A stretch of DNA of 64,000 nucleotides from positions 248,001-312,000 of the forward strand of contig JBAJFG010000040.1 of assembly GCA_037903475.1 (NCBI GenBank), given 5' to 3'. This DNA comes from Ancylostoma caninum. Taxonomy: Eukaryota; Nematoda; Chromadorea; Rhabditida; Ancylostomatidae. The translations under genes were made by a program, and so were the position numbers. Positions within the stretch are counted from its first letter, which is position 1; every line of letters begins with the position of its first letter. Below are positions 22,670 to 34,851 of the stretch, piece after piece. The notes beneath the pieces were generated by a model, which saw only the letters and a list, made by a program, of their open reading frames with translations, did no database searches and was not told the DNA's origin.

Positions 22670-22772
22670 CTGGATTCATCATAGAAGTTACCTAAGACGA
22701 ACATGTTGGCGGCCATGTTAACGATGGGTAAGTTTGGTATGTGCTAACAAGCTTGCCCTGGGTAATCTTAGT
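22670..22772. repeat. palindromic GGTAA/TTACC repeat family (diverged copy)
   Basis: AGTTACCTAAGACGAACATG on the left, GTTAACGATGGGTAA in the middle and CTTGCCCTGGGTAATCTTA on the right match, in order, the better-preserved copies at 28409-28516 and 53061-53166. Confidence 0.55.
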
Positions 22773-24620
22773 TAAACATGTGGGCCCTACTCTATGCTTA
22801 TTTGAGCTCAATCAGCATAAATAGAAAGAAACTTCCGAATATTCGAGAAGTCTGGAGAGTAGAAGCAATCAAATTTTTTGCTCAATTATTCAAAAAAAAA
22901 ATCTATTTTATTCAGTGCATAATTAAACCTATGGGACGTCATGTGGCACGTGCACAGAGCACAGTTATTTCGCAGTACCTGTTCGCCCTAGGCCCCGAGT
23001 CCAATGAACCCTAAGCCACCCACTGAATAATTAGCACGGGATGTTTTATTAATTAAATTATTAATGATAAGTGAAGGTCTCGTACCAAATAATATATTTT
23101 TAAAAAACTCGTGAAAAAATGTGGCTCACTTGCCCCTTCCGTTCCTTTTCCATGTACGAGTAAAATGGCCCAAAATTTAGGGCTTCTTGAGATTCCTTGT
23201 TAAGATTCGTGGGGAAGCAAAGAGATAGACTGTAGTTGCGATTTCATCGCCGCGATTGCCGCTACAACAGCGACCAATCGCCGCGATTTTGTTGCTGGAG
23301 CAAAAATACGTCTTATTTCTATTCCAGGGGATGTTTTAGTGCGTTTAAACGTTAAATTCGCTCATGTTCCTGGAATTTCGCTTCCGCTCCAAAGATCGAC
23401 GAGAAATAGTGGAACTCCTCCTCGAAATTAGAGAATTTTGTCGAAAAAATGCGAATTCGAGCAGCGATTTCTCTCGATTCAGCAACTCTTGCAAAAATCG
23501 GACATAGCTAGCTCATTTTTGTGTTATTTGTAATTTCCGAGAATTTACTGCGGAGAGAAATATGCGGTAAGTAAGAATTGAGCGTGACTGCCTACATAAG
23601 AAGCATGATCACGAATCTTTCGAGTTTGTACGCATAGTTTTCGCACGCTCCTTTGAAGAGAGCACTGCGCTGCTGTTTATTTGCTCTGTTTATTTCTTGG
23701 GAGTCACGAGCCAGTTCCTGCATCGTTCAGCGCATGAAATGAACCTGCTAAACCTGGGCGAGATCTTTGTGCTCCGTGATTTTGGATGGATCATACGCTG
23801 CTGCTGACCTCCAAATCCTGAGGATTGAGTTCGACTCAATTAGGATATCAGGCTTAGTTTTCCCAGAAAAAAGAACCTTGTGGACATGTCACCACTACCT
23901 TTCAGGTCTATGTACGCACGAATCAATTTCTAGAGATTTGTTTACTTTCGAGTGGATAGCTAATTGAAACTAGCTTCAATAAATATTTCTGGGAACAATA
24001 GACGTGTAGACTATCGTTTCACAGGCCAAATTTGGCCGTCGAGGACAATCCGGGATCCACCTGCGCTCATCCTGGTGTTTGGCGCTTTGCTGCTGAGCGG
24101 GACGTACTCCTCCTCTTGCTTGCCCAGCCATTTTTCATTTCTTTTCTTCAGCAGCTCGCTGAGAATTTAATTGCTGCCGAGCGAATCTGCTGTAGTACCT
24201 GCAAGTGGCGCCAATTTCTCCACGGGTTCTGTTGTTGTCGCAACGTGTGCACTCTCAGATCAGCACACTGTCATCATTGAAACTGCTAGATATCTGTTCG
24301 TGTACTACTCGTGCAATTCATCGTTTGCAGGACTCAAATATCTGTAGATGAATTCCGGTTTGTCCATTACGGAAAAATTTGTCCTTCAAGGTTCATCTTG
24401 CCGTCAGATGTACAAACTTCGCTCTACCACCCCCCCCCCCCCATCTATTGGAACCATTCTGGATTTGAAAAATTCTAGTAGTTTTGTATATTTAGGACCA
24501 AACAAAGTAGAATAACTCATTTTATTCAATTATTCGTACAGAACTAGATTCGAAGAGTTCAAATGTCCAAAAAAGGAATGGACCTAAGTGCCTCCTTACC
24601 ATTCTTGAAGGATTGTAATG

Positions 24621-25163
24621 GGTTGGACAATAAGTTCGTGCGGTTTTTCAGGGGAACTGGATGTTTTTTCTTGCGAATGGAGTTAGTTGAACTTAAATAT
24701 TGCTAACATTAGACATTCTTAGTGGTTCTTCTTTATATCTACAGCAAAAGCTAGCGGATAGAGGTCTCGTTGCTCCAAAAACTCTAAATTCAGGGAAGGG
24801 ACATCCTCTAGGCTAAAATTAACCTCTCTGAGGCGGGAATCCATTTCTTCACCGTCCTTTCAGAAGTTTTGCTTCTCTCTAGATGTCATTAATATATATG
24901 TTGCCTGTTGAGCTGCATACGCTCCACAGTAGAAGTGGAACAGTAGGTGTTGTGTTGTCGGAGCTTGTCGTCCTAGTTGAATTGGAGCTTCACACTTCAG
25001 GCGATAGGAAATGAAGTGTGGAGAGAATTGAGGGAATCGGTTAGAATATTTGCAAAGAGTAAACCAAGAGCTACAAAATGGTTACTGATACGTAATCGAA
25101 CAAAGTTTGATTCCAGATAAAAAGTCAAAGTAAAAAATAACCGCAAGAACTTATTGCCCAACT
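24621..25163. mobile_element. non-autonomous mariner-like element
   Basis: The left end GGTTGGACAATAAGTTCGTG with CGGTTTTT is mirrored at the right end by ACCGCAAGAACTTATTGCCC and AAC. These termini match the ends typical of mariner elements. The interior of about 500 bp has no transposase-like frame (no D,D34D motif visible), so this is a deletion derivative or MITE. Confidence 0.75.
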
Positions 25164-26520
25164 CTATACCGCTCCCTCTTTCTCAAACATCCGAACTGTC
25201 GATTAATTTCTGAATTTCGAATAAATGGATAGGTATCTAATGCAATATTCGATCTTAACTATATAGTTTTTTTCTAATAAGAACAGATTCTCCGCATATC
25301 ATGATACGTAGTTAAGTGAAAATGAGGCTCAGAGACAGAACTATATTGAATTCCTATATTGTTTTGGTAAGTTAGGTTGGAAGATGATTCAAGCTGGTTT
25401 TTCCAAACATTTCTTGGCAAAGTCAATCTCGTAGGTCACACTTGTCCATAATGGACAAGCCGGAATCCAGACTTTGGAAACGCACCTCTCTTTGAGAGTT
25501 TTTAGATACGAAAATTTTGGTTTTCTGGTGCATCTTTTGAAAATATTACTCTTCGGATGTCCTCTACTTTAGCTACTAACATTTATTATCCTATAAAGAT
25601 CGTTTTTCCCCTGGAACGAGAAAGTTTTATAACATTTCTAGTGAGCAGTGAACCGTTCGTTTTCATTTACAAAACGTGGCAGTTTATGCGCCAGCTGGAT
25701 GGGGCCGGTTTCGCGTGATGCAGTTCGAGGACAGTTTACTCGACTGCCGTTGTGGAAGCGAGTGGGGTGGTCTCTGGGTGGTCTTCGAGCTCCCCATCCG
25801 GAACCTTCTCCCAATTATGGCTATTCCCTAGCCCGAATCACGACCCATGGGTCACTGCAGATGCTGGCCACTACTACAGGCCAGTTGACGTTCACTCCGT
25901 TCACCGTAGAGCAAATTGATGAGCGTTTGTTGGCGACAACACGTCCAGGTTGTCTGTGTGGACAAGAGCGATGATCGCCGAGTGCGGGCCAGCACCGCAT
26001 GGCATCGCCGCGTCCCCTTGGCAGTACTACAGTCGCTGGCTGGCCGCTCGGCTGGCCATCCGGCCCGCACCTGCGTCGCTCAGTCACAGCATGGACAATT
26101 ACACTTGTCCGCAGTAGTGTAACCGTCTCGGCCAGCGCATGGCCACCGCCGGAACTTGCCATTCCCAGCAGACGAGCGGCTCAGAAGGCAGTGAAAGGCC
26201 GGCGCTGTTTGCCGCCCCGCCGCGTCGCCACTGCCGCTGATCTATCTCTGCCACATAACTGGTATCCGCAGGCACTGGTTCCCCGGCCGCTGACTTCGGA
26301 TCGACGAACGCCTGATCGCTTCGGATCGACTTCTGCGATCGATGCCATCTGGAGTGAGTTACGACTTACTTTCGCAGAGGGTCGCTTCGCCTTCGAGGGA
26401 GGGGTGCCTTACCCTGTTTGCCAGGCCGTTTTTTTTTTTGATTATTCGAACTTCTTCGCTAGCATCTAGGTCCAGACATAGACTGCAATTGCGAATCACT
26501 CCTTATTTCCTCTGCTTTAC
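25164..26520. other. unassigned sequence with a GC-rich block
   Basis: No gene recognised. Positions 25730-26350 are GC-rich and open in several frames on both strands (up to 156 codons). The translations lack domains and mirror each other in composition, so I do not call a gene. Confidence 0.35.
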
Positions 26521-26790
26521 CACACTCATTTTATGCGGTAATCCCATTTGGGTAGGGTCACGGTAGGGTCAGGGCAAGTAAGTCATCTCACGGAATCACC
26601 TGAATTTTTGTTTACGGAGGTTTTTTGACATGCTGATTACGAATATCACATTTATTTTGCACGTTGAAAGCAATTTGAGGTTCTCATATGGACAATACTT
26701 GCCTTAGCTCTACCATAATCCTGCCCCAATGGGATTACGGCACCAAATGAGTGTGATATTCGTGATCAGCATGTCAAATAACCCCCCTAG
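26521..26790. repeat. nested inverted-repeat cluster
   Basis: Two arm pairs interleave. CACTCATTTTATGCGGTAAT to about 26580 pairs with 26700-26753. TTTTTTGACATGCTGATTAC to about 26652 pairs with 26752-26790. On the right the two arms are contiguous; on the left they are in permuted order. This suggests two juxtaposed or rearranged copies of one foldback element. Confidence 0.55.
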
Positions 26791-27443
26791 ACGAAGTTTC
26801 AGAGGAATTTTTATTTTGAGATTTTGGGGCAGGACAAGTGGAATAGCGCCACCCATTCTCCTGAGATAGCAATTTTCCTGGATGAAAACATATATATTTT
26901 TTGGATTCCACTCATCTGAAACATAGCATCAAGCGGTGGTTGAAGCGGTGAAATCTACCAAGTCTTGTCTTAAATTATCGTTCACGCTGGCCACTTGAAA
27001 GCATAGCACCCAGTCGAAGGCGTTAATGAGGCCTTAGATGAAGCCTTAGTTACCACTTTCAGCAAGTTGCTGCCAATGCGCACTCATCAAGATGGCTTTG
27101 TTCTGTCCACTAGGGTTTTCGAGACACACCTATCTACTGTACAGTTCTTGTTTACTATATACCACATTTGTTGTGTTCTACACGCCGAACAATGATCACT
27201 TCTAAGCATTCTTTCTTCAACCGAACCACTTGTACAGTTATTTGTCTTGCTCCATCCTTCACATTGCTTCTTCTTCGATCCTGAAAGCTGCAAATCTCAC
27301 GTTCTGCTGGAATGCACACCAGTGGCATCCGTTACGCACTTGCTCATTATTTCTGCACTTGTAACCATGCGCTTGCTAGTCTGAGCATTGTTCTTTGAAC
27401 CCCAATTCATTTTTCTGACATGCCTTGATAGGAGGTTGGTTTC
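26791..27443. other. unassigned sequence
   Basis: I see nothing recognisable here. Confidence 0.35.
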
Positions 27444-27560
27444 AGTGGTCGGGTCCCGCTCGCACGCGCTGCGTCGCCTTTGCACTCTTGCTATCTGCGT
27501 ATCCACACATTTCGTTCTGTGTCATCCCTATCCCTATTCTCCTTCTCGATCGATGCTGTG
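27444..27560. repeat. dispersed GACCCGCTCGCACGCG repeat (copy)
   Basis: GGGTCCCGCTCGCACGCGCT with GCACTCTTGCTATCTGCGTA and TCCACACATT follows the same block order as the copies at 20957 and 31412. Confidence 0.55.
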
Positions 27561-28008
27561 GTGTAACTGGGCGGGTATGAATCACTAGAGCCTCCGTTAT
27601 TCAGGGATCTTTTTCTTCAAATTGCATCCCCTCCCCCTAAATCAGCGTGTTGCAACAAAGGCTTTTTTGAGGTTATAATCCTTTTCACGAAGATTCAGAG
27701 AGGAAAGCGTTCAAACACAATTTCGTGCACTAACGCGAAACGCAGCCTAATGAAGCGCTGGGAAAGATGTCGGTGGAACGAATCGTGGAAAAAAACTATC
27801 GACTGTTCTAGCACTGAAAGCAAAGCGTTCTGTTGAAGGACGCGAGGGGCTTGAACGCTTACCCGGGCAGGTTAAGTCGCCCGAGTCCACGCAAATCGCA
27901 GCGTCAGGGATAATGTTGCCCATTCAAGTCCTTACTGGACATTTCCAGTAGTCCTCACATGCGCCGCAGTGTGTGCGTCTTCACACTTTAGGTCCGAATC
28001 CACCACGG

Positions 28009-28100
28009 AGATTACCCGAAGTAAACGTGTTGAGGCTCGTGCTAACGATGGTTAAATTTTGAGGCGTCAACACGTTTACCCTGGGTAATCACAGTGATCA
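28009..28100. repeat. palindromic GGTAA/TTACC repeat family (copy)
   Basis: GGAGATTACCCGAAGTAAAC on the left and CGTTTACCCTGGGTAATCAC on the right are near reverse complements around a centre GCTAACGATGGTTAAA. Confidence 0.65.
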
Positions 28101-28408
28101 CGCAGCGCCTGAGTGCCTGAGCATCTACACATTCCACTAGATCACTATTTCTACTGCAGTCGATCTTGTGTAGTGCTGCATGCAAGCGAGTTCGAACCCC
28201 GTGATTCGGATACACCAACGGAAGAATGGGTAGTCTTATACCCATGAGTATGTTTACCCATGGTAGCATCTGGGTTGGGCAACGTCACGCATGGTAAACA
28301 TGTTGATGGGTACCAGGTGAAGGGTAAATATGGGTATATACGGTATAAATATGGGTATATACGTCAACACATTCTTCATGGGTAATCTCAATGGCAACCC
28401 TGAGTATG
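28101..28408. repeat. fragments of the palindromic GGTAA/TTACC family and a tRNA-like B box
   Basis: Broken copies are visible at about 28235-28320 and 28365-28400 (CATGGGTAATCTCAATGGC). GAGTTCGAACCCC at 28190-28202 matches an RNA polymerase III B box, but no convincing A box or cloverleaf is present. A short GGGTATATACG direct repeat lies at about 28330-28370. Confidence 0.45.
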
Positions 28409-28516
28409 GATGCATCATTGGGCTTACCCAGGGTAAACGTGTGGACGCCCGTGTTAACAATGAGTAAACTTGTATGGGGTTAACATGTTTACCCCGGGTA
28501 ATCTCAATGATGCATG
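28409..28516. repeat. palindromic GGTAA/TTACC repeat family (well preserved copy)
   Basis: The left arm ATGCATCATTGGGCTTACCC with AGGGTAAACGTG is matched by the right arm CATGTTTACCCCGGGTAATC with TCAATGATGCAT. The centre is GTGTTAACAATGAGTAAAC. It is almost a full-length palindrome and has no coding capacity. Confidence 0.7.
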
Positions 28517-29809
28517 GGGCCCCTAGATAATTCTAGGGACTGTGAGCACGTAACCCTTACCAAGGGTAACCTAATTCATGCATGTGGCTTCTGGAGTTTT
28601 CTTTATGAACACAGGGTCGCGCCAAATGAAATTGCGCGATTTGGTTCCGATTTAAGACGAACGCACGCACTTATTAGAAATTGCACCCATTTCTGTCGAA
28701 TTTGCACGAATGAGACCATACCGTGGGGGAGGAAGGTGGGGAGGGATGGTTAAACAAAGAGGTAACAAAGGTCGTCAGCATTGATCTTTCCCGCATAACG
28801 CTCACTATCCAGTTCTACGGAAGGGAGAACAAATAGTTGTGTAAGGATAAGAATAATGCAATTCGGTCACGGTTAATCACCTGGCATACAGTGATGTTGT
28901 ACCAGTCCTAGGTCAGACGATCCGGGAGCTGTAGAAACTAGCGATCTTGTGACTCGTGCAAGATTATGACGCAGGTCTAAAACGGTAAATGTGGATGTTT
29001 AGGGTAGTGTTCGCCAAAGTGCCATCAAATGCTGTAATGAGCGCTGAAACTTTGTCAGGGTGAACGCCTGTTTATGGAAATACCTGTGCCTTGCAAATAT
29101 GGAGATAACATCTTGTGACGAAGTTCTCGTTATCGTAATATGCTGACAAATAGCAAACGTAAAAATCATCGAAGTTCACATGGTGGTCGTGAAAGGAATC
29201 TGTTTCAAAAGGAAACGCCAAGTCGCAAAATGACTCACAATCAAACACTCAGCGTCTTTTCATGGCTTTTGTTGCTTCTTTTTCTTTTCTGTCATTGTTC
29301 CCGCATTCCTTTTCACAATCAGCTCCTATTTCACCGACTTTCAGGTTGGTCTCACTTGAGAAAACCCCATTCCATAAGAGACCTATGATTACTAGTGGAA
29401 CGACCTTTCTCTACAGTGCACTTAGGACCGAATCCATTAGATATGTTCGAATTTGGGAATTTTATTCCGAATGTATTGAGGATTTGATTTTCCGGAAAAG
29501 GACGTGCAATACAACACTTAGGGAGTGATAATAAGGAAATCAGAGCCTTCTCTCGTGTGATTGTGTTGCTTGACTCCAACGCTGTAGGGCCAGTTGCACC
29601 ACCCATCTACTAATTCGACAGGGATTCACATCAGTAGAGGTCGAGGAGGGGGAGGAGGAAAAACGGATAAATTCTAGTCCAAGAAGGATACGTATGACTC
29701 AAAATTCAAAGGTGAAGATTGCAATGACACCTAGGGCACTTAATTGTAAGTGTGGTGGGGTAATACCCCTTCGTAGCTTGGTCGCAAGCTACACTTAGGA
29801 CCGAATAAG
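28517..29809. other. unassigned intergenic sequence
   Basis: No gene recognised. The motif CTTAGGACCGAAT occurs near 29420 and again near 29795, marking a short dispersed repeat. Confidence 0.35.
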
Positions 29810-30178
29810 GACTGGATGACTCTGTTACTTTAATTAACAATTCAAGAAATAAAGTAAACAATTCAGGAAACACCTTAAACATCCAGATATTTGAGGATGA
29901 GGAAGCTCTAAAGCCCTTCTCCCTCATACAGCATTATTTTGGTCTCTAAAATTTGCACATTTGATTTTTCCATCATTTGAAACAATCGATATTCGAAAGC
30001 AAAACTGTTCGATTTCTCATAAATGAAAATTTGGACGTTCCAATATTGTGGAGCAATACGGTGTCGTACAAAACGGAACGAGAGTTTTAGGGCTTCCTCA
30101 CTCTCGAATATCTGGATGTTTGAATTGTTTCCTGAATTGCTGACTAAAGTAACAGAATTACTCCGTTTTTATTCCATC
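29810..30178. repeat. large inverted repeat with coding-like arms
   Basis: The arm 29810-29917 and the arm 30078-30178 are imperfect reverse complements, separated by about 160 bp. Read outward-in, both translate to similar peptides (FRASSSSNIWMFKVFPEL versus FRASSLSNIWMFELFPEL), so substitutions have partly respected a reading frame, or the arms diverged recently. This is probably a foldback transposon. Confidence 0.55.
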
Positions 30179-31411
30179 CCAAGCATAGAAGATACAGCCG
30201 ACTTGCCTTCGCATTCCTCAAAACGAGAGCGAATTTCTACGTTCAATTGAAGCAGAGTGAGAACCCCCCTAACGAGAATGAGTTTTTCAACAGCGTTCGA
30301 AACGTGCTCATTAAAGCGCCATGTTTTTGCTATCGTTCGTTTCAAGAGGGAGGATAGTTGGAGAGTCGCCAGATTGAAAAAGAACGCGGGGAAAGCGTGC
30401 GGCTGATGGAGAATACGACATGAAAGGCGAACATTGTGTGCGATTACTGAATCATCTTTGAGAACAGCCTATGTGACTGCACCTCTGCTTGTGTTGTTGT
30501 CAGTACACTGTAGCCGCGTAGTATTATACTTTTTGTGTCATTCAACTACAGTAGCACTTGTTTCACCCCTGGCTGTGCATTTGTAAACCTTGCCCTTCAT
30601 GCCATACGGATTTTGCGGAAGAAAAAGTTTCAAATCCTCCAGAATCGCAGCAATTAAAGAGCTTGTACAGCTATTGCCTAGTTTTTTTTAACCGCCATCT
30701 GTCAGCGCGGCCTTGTCCCTGCTGATCCTCTTGTTTTCTCGGTGAAATGCTTAAGGATTTCCAGAAGAAGGCTTAAACACTAGAAAAAAGCTCTTAAAAG
30801 ATTGGTGCAACTCTTATAAAAACAAATGCACAAGTTTTGGTTGTTAATGGTGTCGTTTACACTTTGTTGGAGGCAAATTCGGCTCTCCGAGAGCTTGAAC
30901 AAACAAATTATTGATCTAACATTTTTTTCAACATTAGATTTGAGTATTTGTGGTTAAACTTGTAATTTTTACACCACATGCGCTCCATTTTTCCGATTCT
31001 CCCTCAAACCCCGCTTCTAGGGAAATGGAGTATACATAGAGGTCGAGTTTCGATCTATAGGGTGTGTGTACGTAAACTTTCAGGGTAAACTCGTCTCACT
31101 ATTGACGAATGTCATGCAACAAGTGCACATGTAGTAGGGAAAAGTGGATGGAGTGTTGATTGAATCGCTGTTACTCTTTTCTTCCAAACGTTCAACAAGG
31201 AACTTGTTCTAACGTGTCATCTATGTAATGGACTATAAACATGGCGTTGGAGTCCTTTGCGAGCGACATGACCTCTTCGTCCGTTCAAAAACAGCAGCCA
31301 TGGAATTTCTCGTGTCTGAGTTGACGTCTTAATGTTTTAAGCACTGCCATGGTATCACAGCTGTGAAAGGAACGCAAAAAATGATCACTTATTTGCCTAC
31401 GCGCAGCAGAT
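30179..31411. other. unassigned intergenic sequence
   Basis: I see nothing recognisable. Confidence 0.35.
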
Positions 31412-31560
31412 TGCAGCAATCGGGACCCGCTCGCATGCGCTGCACCACGACATGACACTCTGATTGTCTGCGTATCCACCCATTAATACCACAACTCTGT
31501 TCATCCGCCTTGCTTCCTGTTATAACTTGTTTAGACAGGTGGTGACATGCATGCACTCTG
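31412..31560. repeat. dispersed GACCCGCTCGCACGCG repeat (copy)
   Basis: CGGGACCCGCTCGCATGCGC, ACTCTGATTGTCTGCGTATC, CTTGTTTAGACAGGTGGTG and ATGCATGCACTC appear in the same order and spacing as in the copy at 20957-21118. Confidence 0.6.
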
Positions 31561-32259
31561 ATATCGACAACTGTAGCGCGATCCACGAATGTCTTCAGGA
31601 AAATTTAAAGTGTATTTAGAATTACCAAAATTATGATACCAAGTAGTTTTTTTTTCCTGCCAACCCCAGATTGTATGAGACCCTAATGGTCCACGAATTT
31701 CGAGCAGAAAAAACAGAGATTTTATGACTCGAAGTCTTCACGCTGGTTATCGTCCTTCAACAGCCATTTCTTTCCAGTGCACTGATGAAGTTTTCGAATA
31801 AATTACACCGTTTTTGCTCGAGAAACTCGTCCATCCTAGATCTGCATGTAGGTTAGCGCTTTGTCAGGGACATTCCTGAGTACCACTACTTTAATTTTCA
31901 GTGTAAATCGAAGACAAAAGTGTGAACCACGCTGTCTAGTGTATAGTCCTTGTCGAAAAGATAGACGGATTGCGCGTGCGGCTTCATAGCGTTGCGGCAG
32001 TAAGATCGTGGCGAGACCTAGTGGACCCTTTCACTTGAAGCATGCTCTCTCCGCATCCATCGTCAAGGTCCCGGCGCGATTCTGCAGCTACGGAATCCGT
32101 CTATCTTTTTGAGAAGGACTATAAAGAATCAACACAACGGGGCCTCTGTTAACAAAGCATGAAAAGGCGGGAAGAAGAGCGCACGTAGCTAATTAGAACT
32201 GTCGTAAGGACTGCACCGGAAAGAAATCTCGGTCATGTAGTTAGGAAGCGAAAGACACA
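31561..32259. other. unassigned intergenic sequence
   Basis: I see nothing recognisable. Confidence 0.35.
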
Positions 32260-32390
32260 GAGATAAAAGGGTTCAGGAGGACCGCAGCAGAAAATCAGAA
32301 GAATCTCAGCGGAAATCTGGAAGGGCCACATGTCACCTGTTGGTTCTTCCGGTCTTCTGCTGCGGTCCTCCCGCAAACTTGTCTGAGAAC
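32260..32390. repeat. foldback repeat with GGACCGCAGCAGAAAA arms (copy 2)
   Basis: AGGAGGACCGCAGCAGAAAA on the left is mirrored by TTCTGCTGCGGTCCTCCCGC on the right, with GTCTGAG just outside, as in copy 1 at 14954-15150. Confidence 0.6.
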
Positions 32391-33984
32391 GATAGTGCAG
32401 AGTGACGTACACGAAAGCTCGTCTTGCGGTTCCCACGGTTCATGAATCGGATTGCGAAAATTTCCTGTATTCATTTAAAGTTTAGATACATGTACAGCAT
32501 TCTACATGAAACGCTCAATCCAGACGTGAAGATTTCTGTAGATGCTCTTTTTGAAAGTCAAATCATTTGGATACATTGGTAAAAAAAAATCCAAGAAATA
32601 CATGCAAATAAGAGTCACTATGGCATGGGAGGATCGGAAATATCGTTCTGTTCCTGTATTCGTCAGCACAGTTTGTTTCCTTTACTACGCTGACCTATGC
32701 CCCTGCATCGATCACAGGCCAAGTCAACTCGGCGCTGAGTCAAGCTCCACCCACGAGATGAATCAGCTTCTTCCGCTCGCTTCTTTCGTCTTTCGCACCT
32801 TCCCTGATACAGATATTCCGCGAGAAGTCCCGAGTGCCGCAGATTTTTCCTCGAGGCGTTGTAAAACTCGATTCTGGCGCCTATAAAAGAAACGTCGAGA
32901 CGAAGCTCCTCCGGCCAAGGACAGCCACTTATGCCGAAACTGCCGTCGACAGCTTTCACTTTCCTCTCCTAATCTCCACTTGCCTCAGTGACCGACCAGT
33001 CACACCCTCTGTGTCACATGACATAATATCCACTTGGAAATCCACCACTGCTTCCTGTTTACGTTTGCTACTTTCCTTGAGAAGAGGAACACTTCACTGC
33101 TCGTGCTAGATTATAGTCTGTTTCATAAACGACTGAAATCGACTACTTGTGCATAGACCTGCATTTTTGCTCTAAACAGCAAGCACCCAAATTCTTTCTT
33201 GACTCGTCATGAAGTGCTTTTTCCTCTGACTTCTCTCCAACTCTTATCTGTGGTGGAACGCAGTAGAGTAGAACTAGAGTCCAAGCCATTATTTACTTAG
33301 CATCCCTTACTTTAGCAAATTGAGAAAAATAGTAATTTTGCAGCGATGTCAATGTGAAATGAAGGAGAGACGAGTTTACGTGGTGTGACTGCCTTAGCGA
33401 ACGGTTCTCGAAGTCGTTAAAGTTGTAATAATTGAAAAAGCCTTTAGTGGAACGACGACGCTCACGATTCGTCGCTGTCTAGGCAGCTAACGTTCAACTG
33501 TGGACATTTTGTGAGGTGAACACAATGGAGTAATCCATTACCGCTGCACGCAAAAGCTGACACATTCCTCGGGAAATTTCCCGTGTGACCACCGTTTTCA
33601 CTCTCGCTGTCAGATTAGTTTGCTTTTCAGTACGCGTCGACCGCAGCGCAGCAAGCGACGTTCATAGTCGCAGGTGACCACCGCGACACGGGTACGTTGC
33701 AGTCCTGACACGTTCTGACTCGTACCGCGTTCATATTAGCAAGTTAGGATAGCATAAGGCCAATTAGAACCTGCTACTGTAGGTTCTAACACCTTCTTGG
33801 GCGTGTTAGAAGGTGTTAGAACCTGTAATGCGGTAATGGGTCCGCATCGCGGCAGCAATGCAACGCGGTTGCACTGCGATGTGAACCAATGCATGAGCCA
33901 ATGCTGGATGAAAGGAGATTAGGGGAGGGGGGGGGGGACCAAGGTTTAGGTTCAGGTTTAGGTCTATGATCAGGTTTTTAGATC
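32391..33984. other. unassigned intergenic sequence
   Basis: No gene recognised. The short tandem repetition of GGTTCTAACACCTTCTTGGG-like sequence at 33780-33825 includes an inverted copy (AGAAGGTGTTAGAACC) that can form a hairpin. A G-run lies at 33927. Confidence 0.35.
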
Positions 33985-34238
33985 CACAAAATGAAAAGTT
34001 CAGTCCGGTGAGCAGGCGGTGCTACCGGACTGAACTTTTCATAATTTCCGAGCATAATGGGTCCAAACCGACCTCCCTGAACTCAAAATCGACACGCACT
34101 GATAGCTGGTTTGATGTTCGATAGAATCTGTTCACGTAGTTGATTGTCTTCGATATAGTTATGCATGATTACGTTTTATTCCACCCTCGGAAGTTACGGT
34201 AAGCCCATATGCTAACCAGACTGAACTTTTCATTTTGT
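33985..34238. mobile_element. MITE with CAAGATGAAAAGTTCAG ends (copy 2, inverted)
   Basis: The ends ACAAAATGAAAAGTTCAGTC and GACTGAACTTTTCATTTTGT are inverted repeats. The interior matches the reverse complement of copy 1 (TATCGAAGGCAATCAACTA-type core). The left end carries an extra short duplication of the arm (ACCGGACTGAACTTTTCAT at about 34023). Confidence 0.7.
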
Positions 34239-34832
34239 TTAGGCAGAGATATACTATAGCTTCGTGGGGACGCAATGACTGTGTTGATGAGTATTTTCTA
34301 TTCGTTTTTACTTTTCATGGAGTTCTTGCCAGTAAAATTTTGAATCAATGATAAACGAATTAATTAATAGATTTAAAATAAAATTAAGATGTGGTTCCAC
34401 TTGCTCTAGACAACATTTCTGACCCAACGCGAAGTGGTGCACATGCTCCCTACGAGCTTTTGCGGACTTGGGACGTTTTTCCTCCTTCATTCTGACTTTC
34501 ACGCTGTTTACCCCATTATCTCCAACAATATCACGGATTATGTCCTTCACAATATTCATCTCTAGCAGATTTTGTACTGTGGCTTCCATTTAGCCCGTTC
34601 TACTCGTGAGTTTCGGTGTTCTCCCAGTACTGTTCTGTGTTTTATTCTGTCGAAATCCATTTTCGGTTCCCTTTTTGGTCTATTTACTGTATGGCTTCAG
34701 TCCCTTTTATTTCAGGTCGATTTCTATATTTACTCGTTGGACTAATACTTGGCTTCCTACGATGTGTTAACCCTAAAATTCCCGGTCAACGCTGCTCATC
34801 CCATATTTCTAATAGACGCTATATTTTCTTGC
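34239..34832. other. upstream flank of the bli-4 gene
   Basis: It holds a 93-codon minus-strand frame (34589-34308) starting MEATVQNLLEMNIVKDIIRD that I cannot assign. It could be the first exon of a divergent gene or chance. No TATA-like or other promoter element is convincing. Confidence 0.25.
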
Positions 34833-34843
34833 TATTTCTCTAG
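34833..34843 (+). promoter_or_regulatory. candidate spliced-leader acceptor for bli-4
   Basis: A pyrimidine-rich tract ending TTTCTCTAG lies 8 nt before the start codon ATG at 34852. Nematode mRNAs commonly receive a 22-nt spliced leader at such an outron acceptor. It could equally be the acceptor of a cis-spliced upstream non-coding exon. Confidence 0.5.
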
Positions 34844-34851
34844 TCAGAAGA

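Larger units (their letters stand above)
21119..24620. other. gene-poor stretch, GC-rich in part
   Basis: No gene recognised. The GC-rich part (about 21380-21720) is open for 184 codons on the plus strand and also open on the minus strand, with a low-complexity Ser/Pro/Arg composition, so I treat it as non-coding. Poly-C runs occur at 21664, 22550 and 24430. Confidence 0.35.

Noticed and set aside
25821..26469. Overlapping 113- and 156-codon frames on opposite strands
   Set aside because: Both arise from a GC-rich block; neither has motifs and each is the shadow of the other.
28190..28202. Possible tRNA gene from the B box GAGTTCGAACCCC
   Set aside because: No A box at the right distance and no cloverleaf; kept only as part of a repeat.
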